The translations under genes were made by a program, and so were the position numbers. Shown in pieces: positions 17,173-25,246 of a stretch of 39,370 nucleotides of DNA (position 1 is its first letter; every line of letters begins with the position of its first letter). This stretch comes from Clostridia bacterium. GTDB lineage: Bacteria; Bacillota_A; Clostridia; Christensenellales; Aristaeellaceae. Below the pieces are notes generated by a model. The model was not told where the DNA came from. It made no database searches and saw only the letters and a list, made by a program, of their open reading frames with translations. The stretch spans positions 1 to 39,370 of the forward strand of contig JAGBBE010000078.1 of the NCBI GenBank assembly GCA_017938645.1, in the 5' to 3' direction.

Positions 17173-18336
17173 TTATCCGAAAATTCTGACACGCACCACG
17201 CCGGGAAGCGCCATGAGCTCATTCTTCAGCCGCTGATCAGGCAGACGGTCGATTTCCAGAACGGTAACGGCGATTTCCTTGCGGGATTTGTTGATCATGT
17301 TGTTGATGTTGATCTTGCGTGCGCCGATGGCGGCGGAAATGGCCGAAACCATGCCTGGTTCGTTTTCGTGGATGATCTGCACGCGCACGCCCTCGGAATG
17401 GCCGAGGATGATTTCAGGCAGGTTGACGGAATGACGGATCTGACCGAATTCCAGATAATCGCGCAGTTCCTGTGCAGCCATGGCAGCGCAGTTTTCCTCG
17501 CTCTCAGGCGTGGACGCGCCCAGATGCGGGATGGCGACGGTGTTCTTCATGGCCAGCACTTCCGGAGTCGGGAAGTCGGTGACGTAGCTGGCCACCTTGC
17601 CCGTATCCAGCGCAGCGGCCAGATCGGCGAAGTCCGCCAGTTCAGCACGGGAGAAGTTGAGCAGATGCACGCCGTCCTTCATCTGGGCGATGGCAGCTGC
17701 GTTGATCATGCCGCGGGTGTTGTCCTTGAGCGGAATATGGATGGTGATGTAATCGGCAGTCTTGTAGATTTCCTCCAGAGAGTTGGTGTGACGCACGGAG
17801 CGGCTGAGTGCCCAGGCGCTGTCCACGCTCATGAAGGGATCGTATCCGACCACGTCCATGCCCAGACCCTGCGAAGCCGCGTTGGCCACCAGCACGCCGA
17901 TGGCGCCCAGGCCGATTACGCCCAGCGTCTTGCCGCGCACTTCGGGACCGGCAAACTGACCCTTGCCCTTTTCAACCTGCTTGGCCACGTCCGCACCTTC
18001 CAGCGAGCGAGCCCAGTCTACGCCGCCCACGACGTTGCGTCCGCCGAGCATGAGGCCGCAGATCACCAGTTCAGCCACAGCATTGGCGTTTGCACCGGGG
18101 GTGTTGAACACGGCGATGCCCTGCTTGGTGCAGGCTTCGATGGGAATGTTGTTGGTGCCTGCGCCTGCGCGCGCAACGGCCAGCAGGGATTCCGGCAGCT
18201 CCATGTCGTGCATGCTGGCGGAGCGGACGATGATCCCGTCCGGCACGGGTTCTTCGGCGGCGATGAGGTATTTGTCGGCGTTGAGATAATTGTGGATGAT
18301 ATCCGAAATCTTGTTCAGCGTCTGAATCTTGTACAT
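17173..18336 (-). CDS. serA: D-3-phosphoglycerate dehydrogenase
   Basis: First enzyme of serine synthesis, oxidising 3-phosphoglycerate to 3-phosphohydroxypyruvate with NAD. The 387 residues hold the D-2-hydroxyacid dehydrogenase fold. The nucleotide motif is GLGAIG (142-147). The catalytic triad is Arg near 230 (NFSRAEL), Glu near 259 (DFPTPEV) and His near 271 (IPHLGAS). A C-terminal ACT domain from about residue 317 is the usual site of serine feedback. It belongs to the shorter type without the intervening substrate-binding domain of the 520-residue enzymes. The ATG overlaps the serC stop by 1 nt (TAATG), giving translational coupling. serB is not in the window. Confidence 0.94.
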   Translation of the reverse strand: MYKIQTLNKISDIIHNYLNADKYLIAAEEPVPDGIIVRSASMHDMELPESLLAVARAGAGTNNIPIEACTKQGIAVFNTPGANANAVAELVICGLMLGGRNVVGGVDWARSLEGADVAKQVEKGKGQFAGPEVRGKTLGVIGLGAIGVLVANAASQGLGMDVVGYDPFMSVDSAWALSRSVRHTNSLEEIYKTADYITIHIPLKDNTRGMINAAAIAQMKDGVHLLNFSRAELADFADLAAALDTGKVASYVTDFPTPEVLAMKNTVAIPHLGASTPESEENCAAMAAQELRDYLEFGQIRHSVNLPEIILGHSEGVRVQIIHENEPGMVSAISAAIGARKININNMINKSRKEIAVTVLEIDRLPDQRLKNELMALPGVVRVRIFG

Positions 18337-19406
18337 TATGCATTCTCCTTCTCAAAAGCCTTCATGACTTCAATCAGCTTCTTCACGCCTTCCACCGGCA
18401 TGGCGTTGTAGATGCTGGCGCGCATGCCGCCTACGCTGCGGTGGCCCTTGAGGTTGACCAGTCCGTTGGCGGTGGCGTATTTGACAAAGGCCGCGTCCTT
18501 GTCGGCGTCGCCGGTGACGAAGGTGACGTTCATCAGCGAACGGTCTTCCTTTGCAGCGGGCGCGTTGAACAGGGCGCTGTTGTCGATGAAGTCGTAGAGG
18601 AGATTGGCTTTGTAGACGTTCTGCTCATAGATCGCAGGCACGCCGCCCAGATCGCGCAGCCATTCAAAGCCGAGCTTGGCCATGTAGATGCCGTAGGTGT
18701 TGGGCGTGTTGACCATGGAGTCGTTCTTGGCTTCGATGGCCCAGCTCATCAGCTTGGGGCACAGCGCACTCTCACGGCCGAGCAGATCCTTGCGCACGAT
18801 CACGATGCACAGTCCGGCCGGGCCGATGTTCTTCTGCGCGCCGGCAAAGATCATGCCGAATTTGGTGATGTCCATTTCCTCAGAGAGGATGTTGGAGCTC
18901 ATGTCGGCCACCAGCGGAGCCTTCGTATCGGGAATAACGGTGTAGCGGGTGCCATAGATGGTGTTGTTGGTGGTGATGTAGGCGTAGTCCGCGTCGTCAG
19001 ACCAGTCGTAGGTCTTGGGCACGAAGGTATAGTTGGCCTCACGGGAGGATGCGGCGATGTGCACCTGACCGTATTTCTTCGCCTCCTCGGCGGCGAGATG
19101 GGCAAAGTTGCCGCTGTCCACATAGTCGGCCTTGCCCTTCACCATCAAGTTCATGGGAACTGCGCTGAACTGCAGCGTCGCGCCGCCCTGCAGGAAGAGG
19201 ATTTCGTATTCGTCGGGCACGTTCATCAGCTGCTTGAGAAGCGCCTTGGTCTCATTGAAGATATCCACATACATCGCGCTGCGATGGCTCATTTCCATCA
19301 CGCTCATGCCGCGTCCGGGATAGCAGACCAGTTCCTGCTGGGCTTTTTCGAGCACGCTCTGGGCGATCATGGCGGGACCTGCGGAGAAATTAAAGACTCG
19401 TTCCAT
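18336..19406 (-). CDS. serC: Phosphoserine aminotransferase
   Basis: PLP enzyme converting 3-phosphohydroxypyruvate and glutamate to phosphoserine and 2-oxoglutarate; second step of serine synthesis. The 356 residues start MERVFNFSAGPAM. They contain GRGMSVMEMSHRS, FLQGGATLQF (phosphate and cofactor contacts), ADMSSNILSE, and the PLP lysine near residue 192 in AGAQKNIGPAG, followed by the late VGGMRASIYNA. Length and motifs match SerC throughout. The ATG at 19406 has AGGAGG upstream. It is the first gene of a serC-serA operon with a clear promoter about 70 nt upstream. Confidence 0.96.
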   Translation of the reverse strand: MERVFNFSAGPAMIAQSVLEKAQQELVCYPGRGMSVMEMSHRSAMYVDIFNETKALLKQLMNVPDEYEILFLQGGATLQFSAVPMNLMVKGKADYVDSGNFAHLAAEEAKKYGQVHIAASSREANYTFVPKTYDWSDDADYAYITTNNTIYGTRYTVIPDTKAPLVADMSSNILSEEMDITKFGMIFAGAQKNIGPAGLCIVIVRKDLLGRESALCPKLMSWAIEAKNDSMVNTPNTYGIYMAKLGFEWLRDLGGVPAIYEQNVYKANLLYDFIDNSALFNAPAAKEDRSLMNVTFVTGDADKDAAFVKYATANGLVNLKGHRSVGGMRASIYNAMPVEGVKKLIEVMKAFEKENA

Positions 19407-19476
19407 ATTTCAAACCTCCTGAAAATAAGGTGGGACGTTTTTTGCCCTATCGGCAGTTTTTCGACCGCGTGCGTTT

Positions 19477-19505
19477 ATCATACATGATCTATGCGCAGAA
19501 TGCAA
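19477..19505 (-). promoter_or_regulatory. serC-serA promoter
   Basis: Minus strand: TTGCAT, a 17-bp spacer, TATGAT. The -35 box directly abuts the terminator of the upstream gene at 19508-19534. Confidence 0.75.
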
Positions 19506-19507
19506 TG

Positions 19508-19534
19508 AAAAAAACCGGCAAAACGCCGGTTTTG
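19508..19534 (-). terminator. Terminator of the sugar amidotransferase gene
   Basis: Arms AAAACCGGC and GCCGGTTTT around a short A-rich loop. On the minus strand the hairpin is followed by a run of T. Confidence 0.88.
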
Positions 19535-19551
19535 ATGTTTTTTTGCTGTAC

Positions 19552-20697
19552 TTACTTTTTCACGCTGTAGAGTTTCTTCTTCAGCTTGTCCAGTCCCGTG
19601 CGGCCGAGCAGGCTCATGGCCAGGTCGATGAGCTTCTGCTGGGAGAAGTAGGCGCTGTTGGGCGTGGGCGGCTGATGGAGAATACGCTGCCACTGTTCGG
19701 GCTCGATTTCCAGGCGGCTGAGGATGTGTTCTTCATCCGCCTGCTGCTCCTGCAAAGGATACGGCGGCTGCGCGATTTCCTCAAGCGCCTCTTCGCGGGT
19801 CATCTCGCCGTTGCGGATCAGGCAGCTCAGATGCGAGCGGCGCTTGTCATACTGGAACTTCACCGGCAGATACACGCTTTGAAAGTAGCGGGTGAAGCGG
19901 CATTCGAAGTGCTTGCCGCCATAGTACTGCCAGCCGAACTTTTCATTCAGCACGCGGATGGCCTCGGTCTTGGAATAGGGCAGATAATCCAGCAGATTGA
20001 TCTTCGTTACGCCCGGCAGACCCAGCCACGCATCCCGGAAAGACAGGAAGGGATACTTGTCCAGCTTCATGCCGCGTCCGTGTTTTTTATAAATACTCTT
20101 CATATGCCACGAATCGCGGTAGGTATGCTGCGCACTGAACGGCGCGGACGCACCCTCGGTGGCGATGTTGGAGCCGTTGAGGATGTATTTCACATTGTAC
20201 TTGCGCGCCATCTCATAAATGGCCGCGCAGTAGAGGTGATCCTGCACCACGTCGATGTTGGCCACGCCGGAAAACATGTATGCACGCTGCAGTTCGCGCA
20301 TGGTGGGCCAGTCCATCTCATAGGTATGAAGCTTCACCTTGAGCGCATCGCACATCTTGCGGATGTTGTCCTCAGCCAGCTTCAGGTTCCAGCAGCTGTC
20401 CACATGCACAGCCAGCACGCGCAGCCCGCGCTCGATGGCCTGATAGAGCATGTACGCGCTGTCCACGCCGCCGGATACGCCCACGATGCAGTCATATTCG
20501 CGGTCACGGCTGTTCTCTTTGATAATCGCAAGGGTCTTTTCCAGCTCCTGCTCGCTTACGCCCGGACGATAGCCGCTCAAAGCGCGCATTTCGTCATCGC
20601 GCTTGCAAAAAGAGCACACGCCGTGCTCGTCAAAAGTGATCGCGGGGTCGGTCGTGTCCATAATGCAGCGGGTACAGACCTGATATTCCTGCGCCAT
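19552..20697 (-). CDS. N-acetyl sugar amidotransferase (WbpG/PseA/WbuX type)
   Basis: PP-loop ATPase of the adenine nucleotide alpha-hydrolase fold. Family members adenylate an N-acetyl sugar and convert the acetamido to an acetamidino group during surface-glycan synthesis. The 381 residues begin with a putative zinc pair CTRC (8-11) and CSFC (28-31). The PP-loop SGGVDS is at 75-80, followed by VHVDSCWN, NGSNIATEG and RGMKLDKYPF. In known systems ammonia comes from HisH/HisF-like partners, and the gene sits in a glycan cluster. Here it is alone, with its own strong promoter and terminator, next to serC. The ATG at 20697 follows AGGAGG. The family is clear from the Cys pairs and PP-loop. The sugar and even the exact reaction are not known for this orphan copy. 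Confidence 0.82.
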   Translation of the reverse strand: MAQEYQVCTRCIMDTTDPAITFDEHGVCSFCKRDDEMRALSGYRPGVSEQELEKTLAIIKENSRDREYDCIVGVSGGVDSAYMLYQAIERGLRVLAVHVDSCWNLKLAEDNIRKMCDALKVKLHTYEMDWPTMRELQRAYMFSGVANIDVVQDHLYCAAIYEMARKYNVKYILNGSNIATEGASAPFSAQHTYRDSWHMKSIYKKHGRGMKLDKYPFLSFRDAWLGLPGVTKINLLDYLPYSKTEAIRVLNEKFGWQYYGGKHFECRFTRYFQSVYLPVKFQYDKRRSHLSCLIRNGEMTREEALEEIAQPPYPLQEQQADEEHILSRLEIEPEQWQRILHQPPTPNSAYFSQQKLIDLAMSLLGRTGLDKLKKKLYSVKK

Positions 20698-20735
20698 TGA
20701 AAAACCTCCTCAAAAGCGGGGTTGAATACCGCTGC

Positions 20736-20765
20736 ATTATAGCACCGGCGGCAAGCGCATGTCAA
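20736..20765 (-). promoter_or_regulatory. Strong promoter of the sugar amidotransferase gene
   Basis: Minus strand: consensus TTGACA, an 18-bp spacer, consensus TATAAT, ending about 40 nt before the ATG. Confidence 0.85.
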
Positions 20766-20795
20766 TTGTGATACCAGTTTCAGCCTTTGCGTCTG

Positions 20796-20824
20796 TTGCT
20801 TTTTCCAATTCATTGGTGTATAAT
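20796..20824 (+). promoter_or_regulatory. Promoter of the HPr-like gene with spacer dyad
   Basis: TTGCTT (20796-20801), a 17-bp spacer, TATAAT (20819-20824). The spacer contains the inverted repeat CCAAT-TC-ATTGG (20805-20816), a possible operator. Confidence 0.75.
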
Positions 20825-20859
20825 TGCAGGGTGAGTAAAAAGCAAGGAGGCAATGCATA

Positions 20860-21087
20860 ATGAAGTCTGTAAATATCAAGCTGAGCCTGGCCGAAAACGT
20901 GAAGTCGTTTGTGAATATCGTCAACCGCTATCCCTATGATGTGGATCTGCGCGCGGGCCGTCACGTGGTGGACGCCAAGTCCATTCTGGGCATTTTCAGC
21001 CTTGACCTGAGCAAGCCGATCACCATGGAAATCTACGCCGATTCCTGCGATGATCTTCTGGCCGACATCAAGCCCTTCATGGCCTGA
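20860..21087 (+). CDS. HPr-like protein lacking the phosphorylatable histidine
   Basis: A 75-residue protein of the HPr fold. The ATG at 20860 has AAGGAGG 9 nt upstream. The regulatory-serine block VDAKSILGIFSLDLS (Ser at residue 41, equivalent to HPr Ser46) is well conserved, as is the later helix. At the expected His15 position the sequence reads LAENVKSFVNIV, with no HxRPA motif. It therefore cannot carry phosphate between EI and EII in the PTS. Like Bacillus Crh it might act only through the serine site with CcpA, but HPr kinase and CcpA are not visible here. It is monocistronic, with a near-consensus promoter and a hairpin terminator, which suggests good expression. Confidence 0.85.
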   Translation: MKSVNIKLSLAENVKSFVNIVNRYPYDVDLRAGRHVVDAKSILGIFSLDLSKPITMEIYADSCDDLLADIKPFMA

Positions 21088-21127
21088 TTCACACTATGAC
21101 CACGCTATGCCCCATGGGCATCAATAT

Positions 21128-21155
21128 GGGCAAAGCACGCGCTTTGCCCTTCTTT
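21128..21155 (+). terminator. Terminator of the HPr-like gene
   Basis: Perfect 9-bp arms GGGCAAAGC and GCTTTGCCC around ACGC, followed by TTCTTT. The T run is broken but the stem is strong. Confidence 0.75.
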
Positions 21156-21183
21156 CGTTGCAGATAAGAGATAGGAGGGCGTC

Positions 21184-21981
21184 ATGCCGCTTTTTTCGCC
21201 CAAACGCAACATTTCTGACACCGAATACAAGCTGCGCATCCTGTGCTGTCTGGACGCGCTGGGGATGGCCACACAGGAGCAGCTTTGGCCGTTTGCAGCG
21301 CAGCTGGAGCTGATGGAGTACATTCCCTTCTGCATGTTTCTGGACGAGCTGAAAACCGCCGGTGCCGTCGCCTCGGCCAGCCACGGGCTGGAGGGCACGC
21401 TCTATCTGACGGCCGAAGGAAAAGAACAGCTCCGGCTTTTTCTGCGGCGCATGCCGCACACCGATCAGGAGCGCATCCGTGCCGCCGCGCCGGAATACGC
21501 CGCGCGTCTGAGTGAACGCCGCCACGCGCGCACCGTTTATGAACGCGCGCCCAAAGGCGAGTACCGCGCCTCCTGCTCCATGTCGGACGGAGACGTGCCG
21601 ACGCTGTTTCTGCGCATCACTTCCGAGGATCAGACGCTGGTGCAGAAGGCTGTGAAGGACTTTCAGCGCTATGTCGGACAGTTGTTTGTGCTTTTGTATT
21701 CCCTTCCCTTTGAACCCGCGCAGCAGCTTCCAGCCGCCATGGATCAGGACGCTGCGCTCAAGGCTGCCGCTCCGGGCTCGCCCGTATTGTGCGACTTCGG
21801 CGGACGGGAGCACGCCGGCGTCATCCGCATCTGCGATAAAGACGCATGCTTCACGCTGATGCTGCTTCTGCCGGACGATACGCTCGCATGGGGCTGGGCC
21901 AGGATGGCCGACGAGCTTGGCGCAGCGCTGGCCGGACAGATCGTATCCCTTCTGCGTTCCCACGGGAGTGAAAACGCATGA
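21184..21981 (+). CDS. DUF4364-family protein (winged-helix-like N-terminus)
   Basis: A 265-residue soluble protein. The ATG at 21184 follows AGGAGG closely. The N-terminal part (about residues 12-85: TEYKLRILCCLDALGMATQE, then FLDELKTAGAVASA and LYLTAEGK) has the layout of a winged-helix domain. This is characteristic of DUF4364, seen in Clostridia, often close to tilS. The rest, about residues 120-265, is an alpha/beta domain I cannot assign. It overlaps tilS by 4 nt (ATGA), so both are made from one transcript. A regulatory or nucleic-acid-binding role is likely from the fold, but no target is known. Confidence 0.75.
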   Translation: MPLFSPKRNISDTEYKLRILCCLDALGMATQEQLWPFAAQLELMEYIPFCMFLDELKTAGAVASASHGLEGTLYLTAEGKEQLRLFLRRMPHTDQERIRAAAPEYAARLSERRHARTVYERAPKGEYRASCSMSDGDVPTLFLRITSEDQTLVQKAVKDFQRYVGQLFVLLYSLPFEPAQQLPAAMDQDAALKAAAPGSPVLCDFGGREHAGVIRICDKDACFTLMLLLPDDTLAWGWARMADELGAALAGQIVSLLRSHGSENA

Positions 21982-23375
21982 AAGCCCTGATTGACGCCCT
22001 TCGCCATTCGCTGAAAGAGGCAGGTCTGCTGCGGCCGGATGCGCGCCTCTTGTGCGGCGTCAGCGGCGGCTGCGACAGCGTGGCGCTTTTGCATGCGCTG
22101 TGCGCACTGCAAAAGGAGATTCCATTCTCTGTTTTTGTCTGCCATGTGCAGCATGATCTGCGCGGCGAAAGCTCCCGGCAGGACGAACAGTTTGTCCGCA
22201 GGCTGTGCAGCAAGCTGGGCGTTGCATTGCAGGTAGAAAATGCCGGGCTGAATGGCTCGATGCACACTCCAGGTATGGAGACGCTCGCAAGGGAACGCAG
22301 GCGTATGATTTTTCTTTCGCAGATGGAACGCCTTTCTGCCGACGCTCTTTTAACGGCACATCATCGCGATGATCAGGCTGAAACCGTGCTGATGCACCTT
22401 CTGCGCGGAAGCGGTATGGAAGGTCTGTGCGGCATGAAGCCGCTCTCCGCATTCGGTCGCGGCGTGCTGCTCAGGCCGTTTCTGTCGCTGTCCAAGGAGC
22501 AGCTTGCCTCTGCTGTTTCCGATTATTGCGAGGACGGAAGCAACTTCGAACCCGTTACCCCGCGCAATATTCTCAGGCTAAACATACTGCCGGAACTGGA
22601 GCGTCTGTATCCCGGCGCATCGGAGCACATCGCCAATACCGCGCAGACGCTTGCCGCTGACGAGGCGTGCCTGTCTGCGCAGGCTGAAGCGATCTATCAG
22701 TCTGCACTGTACAGCATCCCCCCGCTGTTTGCCCTGAAAAAAGAGCCGCTTGTTCATTCGCCCGAAGCGCTCGTGCGGCGCGTGCTGCGCCGCTGGTGGC
22801 AGGATGGGTCGAAGCTTGCCGGACTTTCTCCCGACGAGCACTCCCTCTCCCGAAGCGACACGCTTCAGCTTTTTTCGCTGATTGATCAGCCAGCCGGAAC
22901 CTGCTGCAATTTGCCATCAAATCTTGCAGCGCAGGCTGGAACGGTCTTTCTGTATCTGATGCATCAGTCCGGTGAGCCGCTTGCATCCTCGGAAGCCTTC
23001 TGCTTTCCACCTGTACAAGCGCCTGTGAATCTCTCGCATCTTTCCATTCATCAGGAATCCGCTTCCGGTGAACTGCCTCACAGCACGAAGGAAATCATCC
23101 TCACGCCGGAGCTTCTGGCTCTTGAGCCTGTGTTCAGACCCATCCGGCCGGACGACCGCATTCATCCCTTCGGCGCTCCGGGCTCCAAGCCCCTGCGCCG
23201 CTTCCTCATCGACCGCAAGATCGATCTGCCGCTGCGGTCCGCGCTTACCGTGCTTGCCTGCGGCAGCGATGTATGGTGGATTCCCTCCCTCTGCACCGCA
23301 GAACTTCTGCGGCTGAACACCATTCCAGACGGTTCTGTGCGTCTTCGCGGCGCACATTCCTTTCTGCCTCATTGA
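21978..23375 (+). CDS. tilS: tRNA(Ile)-lysidine synthase
   Basis: Attaches lysine to C34 of the AUA-reading isoleucine tRNA in an ATP-dependent reaction. The 465 residues show the PP-loop SGGCDSVALLHAL (29-41), CHVQHDLRG, ARERRR, TAHHRDDQAETVLMHLLRGSG (ATP and catalytic region) and LRPFL. A middle helical part and a C-terminal domain with RPDDRIHPFGAPGSKPLRRFLID-type tRNA-binding features follow. The order and length match the two-domain TilS. It is coupled to the DUF4364 gene and lies 19 nt before hpt. A tilS-hpt pair is common in Firmicutes. Confidence 0.95.
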   Translation: MKALIDALRHSLKEAGLLRPDARLLCGVSGGCDSVALLHALCALQKEIPFSVFVCHVQHDLRGESSRQDEQFVRRLCSKLGVALQVENAGLNGSMHTPGMETLARERRRMIFLSQMERLSADALLTAHHRDDQAETVLMHLLRGSGMEGLCGMKPLSAFGRGVLLRPFLSLSKEQLASAVSDYCEDGSNFEPVTPRNILRLNILPELERLYPGASEHIANTAQTLAADEACLSAQAEAIYQSALYSIPPLFALKKEPLVHSPEALVRRVLRRWWQDGSKLAGLSPDEHSLSRSDTLQLFSLIDQPAGTCCNLPSNLAAQAGTVFLYLMHQSGEPLASSEAFCFPPVQAPVNLSHLSIHQESASGELPHSTKEIILTPELLALEPVFRPIRPDDRIHPFGAPGSKPLRRFLIDRKIDLPLRSALTVLACGSDVWWIPSLCTAELLRLNTIPDGSVRLRGAHSFLPH

Positions 23376-23394
23376 TTACAAGGAGTGACCTATC

Positions 23395-23949
23395 ATGGAA
23401 AACAACCGCGCTATGTATCAGGATCTGGAAAGCATCCTCTATACCAAGGAAGAACTGGCCAAAGCCGTGAAAAAGCTGGGTCAGCAGATCACGCAGGACT
23501 ATGCGGGCAAGAAGCCGGTCATGGTCTGCATCCTCAAGGGAGCCAGCGTCTTCTTCTGCGACCTGATCCGCGAAATCGATCTTCCTCTGGAAATCGACTT
23601 CATGGTCGTATCCAGCTACGGCGCTTCCACCAAGACCAGCGGCGAAGTAAAGATGGTCAAGGATCTTGACCGCAGCATCTTGGGCCGTGACGTCATCGTG
23701 GTGGAGGACATTGTGGACAGCGGCATGACGCTCAGCTTCCTCAAGCGTACGCTGCTTTCCCGCGGCGCATCCAGCCTGCGCATCGCCACCCTGCTGGACA
23801 AGCCCGCCCGCCGCAGAGTAGAACTGGAAGTGGACTATTCCTGCTTCAACATTCCGGACGCCTTCGTCGTAGGCTATGGTCTGGACTACGATGAAACCTA
23901 CCGCAATCTGCCGGACATCGGTATCCTCTCCCCCAGAATCTACGAATAA
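23395..23949 (+). CDS. hpt: Hypoxanthine phosphoribosyltransferase
   Basis: Purine salvage enzyme making IMP (and usually GMP) from the free base and PRPP. The 184 residues have VCILKGASVFFCDLIR, the flexible-loop segment SSYGASTKTSGEV, and the PRPP motif VVEDIVDSGMTL (about 102-113). The base-binding end carries VVGYGLDYDETYRNLP. AAGGAG lies 9 nt before the ATG at 23395. In many Firmicutes hpt is followed by ftsH. Here a weak hairpin and a new promoter follow, then a sugar-kinase gene. Confidence 0.96.
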   Translation: MENNRAMYQDLESILYTKEELAKAVKKLGQQITQDYAGKKPVMVCILKGASVFFCDLIREIDLPLEIDFMVVSSYGASTKTSGEVKMVKDLDRSILGRDVIVVEDIVDSGMTLSFLKRTLLSRGASSLRIATLLDKPARRRVELEVDYSCFNIPDAFVVGYGLDYDETYRNLPDIGILSPRIYE

Positions 23950-23961
23950 CTCCGCTTTCTG

Positions 23962-24000
23962 CGCCGCACCTGCCTTTTTCAGGGCAGCGCGCGGCGTATT
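23962..24000 (+). terminator. Possible terminator after hpt
   Basis: Nested arms CGCCGC/GCGGCG and CTGCC/GGCAG form a GC-rich hairpin (23962-23996). It is followed only by TATTTGT, so termination may be partial. Confidence 0.45.
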
Positions 24001-24033
24001 TGTCATTCCTCCCATTGCAAAGCAATTGGGGGA

Positions 24034-24062
24034 TTGTTGTTCTGCTCAATTCGTGCTATAAT
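24034..24062 (+). promoter_or_regulatory. Promoter of the hexosamine-kinase operon
   Basis: TTGTTG (24034-24039), a 17-bp spacer, TATAAT (24057-24062) with TGC before it. An imperfect dyad CCCATTGC/GCAATTGGG (24011-24030) lies directly upstream of the -35 and could be an operator. Confidence 0.75.
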
Positions 24063-24127
24063 GTATGTTACGGCGGTCTGTCCGTCGGAAAACTGCACTT
24101 TTTTGCAGTCATACATGGAGAGAAATC

Positions 24128-25240
24128 ATGAAACTTACGCTTGACGAAGTGCGCGCGCTGGCGGCTCAATTCGCCCCGGAAGGCAAGGTTGACTGCCCCA
24201 GGCCCTTTGGCGGTGGGCACATCAACGATACCTATCTGTTCTGCCGGGACGACGGTTCCGGCTCGCAGTACGTACTGCAGCGCATCAATAAAAACGTATT
24301 CCCCGATCCTCTGGCCGTGATGGACAACATCCTGCGCGTAACCCATCACCTGCGCAAGCGCATCCGCGCCCGCGGCGGCGATCCTGAGCGCGAAACCCTC
24401 AGAATGGTAAAAAACAATCAGGGCGAATACTGTATCATCGACCGAAACGGCGATTACTGGCGCTCCTACAGCTTTGTGGCCGACAGCGTCAGCTATGACC
24501 GCGTGGAAAATGCGGCGATCTTCTGTGAATCCGGCCATGCTTTCGGCCGCTTCATGTCCATGCTGGATGATTTCGACGCCTCCACCCTGCATGAGACCAT
24601 CGCTCGCTTCCACGACACGCCCAAGCGTTTCCGCGATTTCCGCGAAGCCGTGGAGCGCAACCTTTCCGGCCGCGCCGACAATGTGCGCGATCTGATCGAA
24701 ACCGCTCTGAGCTACGAATCCTTCGGCGCCACGCTGGTTGATCAGCTGGAAAAAGGCGAGCTGCCCCTGCGCGTCACTCACAACGATACGAAGCTCAACA
24801 ACGTTCTTGTGGACGAAAGCACCGGTCATGCTGTGTGTGTCATCGATCTGGATACCGTAATGCCCGGTCTTTGCGCCTACGACTTCGGCGATGCCATCCG
24901 TTTCGGCGCAAGCACCGCCGCAGAGGACGAAACCGATCTTGACAAGGTGCATCTGGATCTGGATCTCTACCGCGCCTATGCCGAGGGCTATCTGAGCGAA
25001 GTTGCCGATGCGCTTTCCGCCAGCGAGGTCGATTCTCTGGCCATCGGTGCAAAAATGATGACGCTGGAAAACGGCATCCGTTTCCTGGGCGACTACCTCA
25101 ACGGCGATATCTATTTCAAGACCGAATACCCCGAACACAATCTCGTGCGCGCCCGCACGCAGTTCAAGCTGCTCAGCGAAATGGACGCGCACTGGGATGA
25201 AATGCTCGCATGCGTTCGCGAGCTTGCAAAGAAAGGATAA
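24128..25240 (+). CDS. N-acetylhexosamine 1-kinase-like phosphotransferase (APH fold)
   Basis: Kinase of the aminoglycoside-phosphotransferase fold, closest in motif layout to NahK, which phosphorylates GlcNAc/GalNAc at C1. The ATG at 24128 has a GGAGA ribosome binding site. The frame is open further upstream, but that part overlaps the promoter. The 370 residues contain FGGGHINDTYLF (ATP loop, about 27-38), YVLQRINKNVFPDP (contains the family lysine/arginine region), LRVTHNDTKLNNVL with the catalytic Asp near 220, and CVIDLDTVMPGLCAYDFGDAIR with the metal-binding Asp near 240-242. The next gene, 6 nt downstream, is a sugar nucleotidyltransferase. Together they would convert an N-acetylhexosamine to its nucleotide sugar. 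Activity on another sugar or on choline-like substrates cannot be excluded. Confidence 0.78.
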   Translation: MKLTLDEVRALAAQFAPEGKVDCPRPFGGGHINDTYLFCRDDGSGSQYVLQRINKNVFPDPLAVMDNILRVTHHLRKRIRARGGDPERETLRMVKNNQGEYCIIDRNGDYWRSYSFVADSVSYDRVENAAIFCESGHAFGRFMSMLDDFDASTLHETIARFHDTPKRFRDFREAVERNLSGRADNVRDLIETALSYESFGATLVDQLEKGELPLRVTHNDTKLNNVLVDESTGHAVCVIDLDTVMPGLCAYDFGDAIRFGASTAAEDETDLDKVHLDLDLYRAYAEGYLSEVADALSASEVDSLAIGAKMMTLENGIRFLGDYLNGDIYFKTEYPEHNLVRARTQFKLLSEMDAHWDEMLACVRELAKKG

Positions 25241-25246
25241 TACAGC

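Noticed and set aside
21128..21155. Third copy of the structured intergenic repeat
   Set aside because: Only the GGGCAAAGC/GCTTTGCCC stem resembles part of copy A. The other blocks are missing and the position fits a simple terminator.
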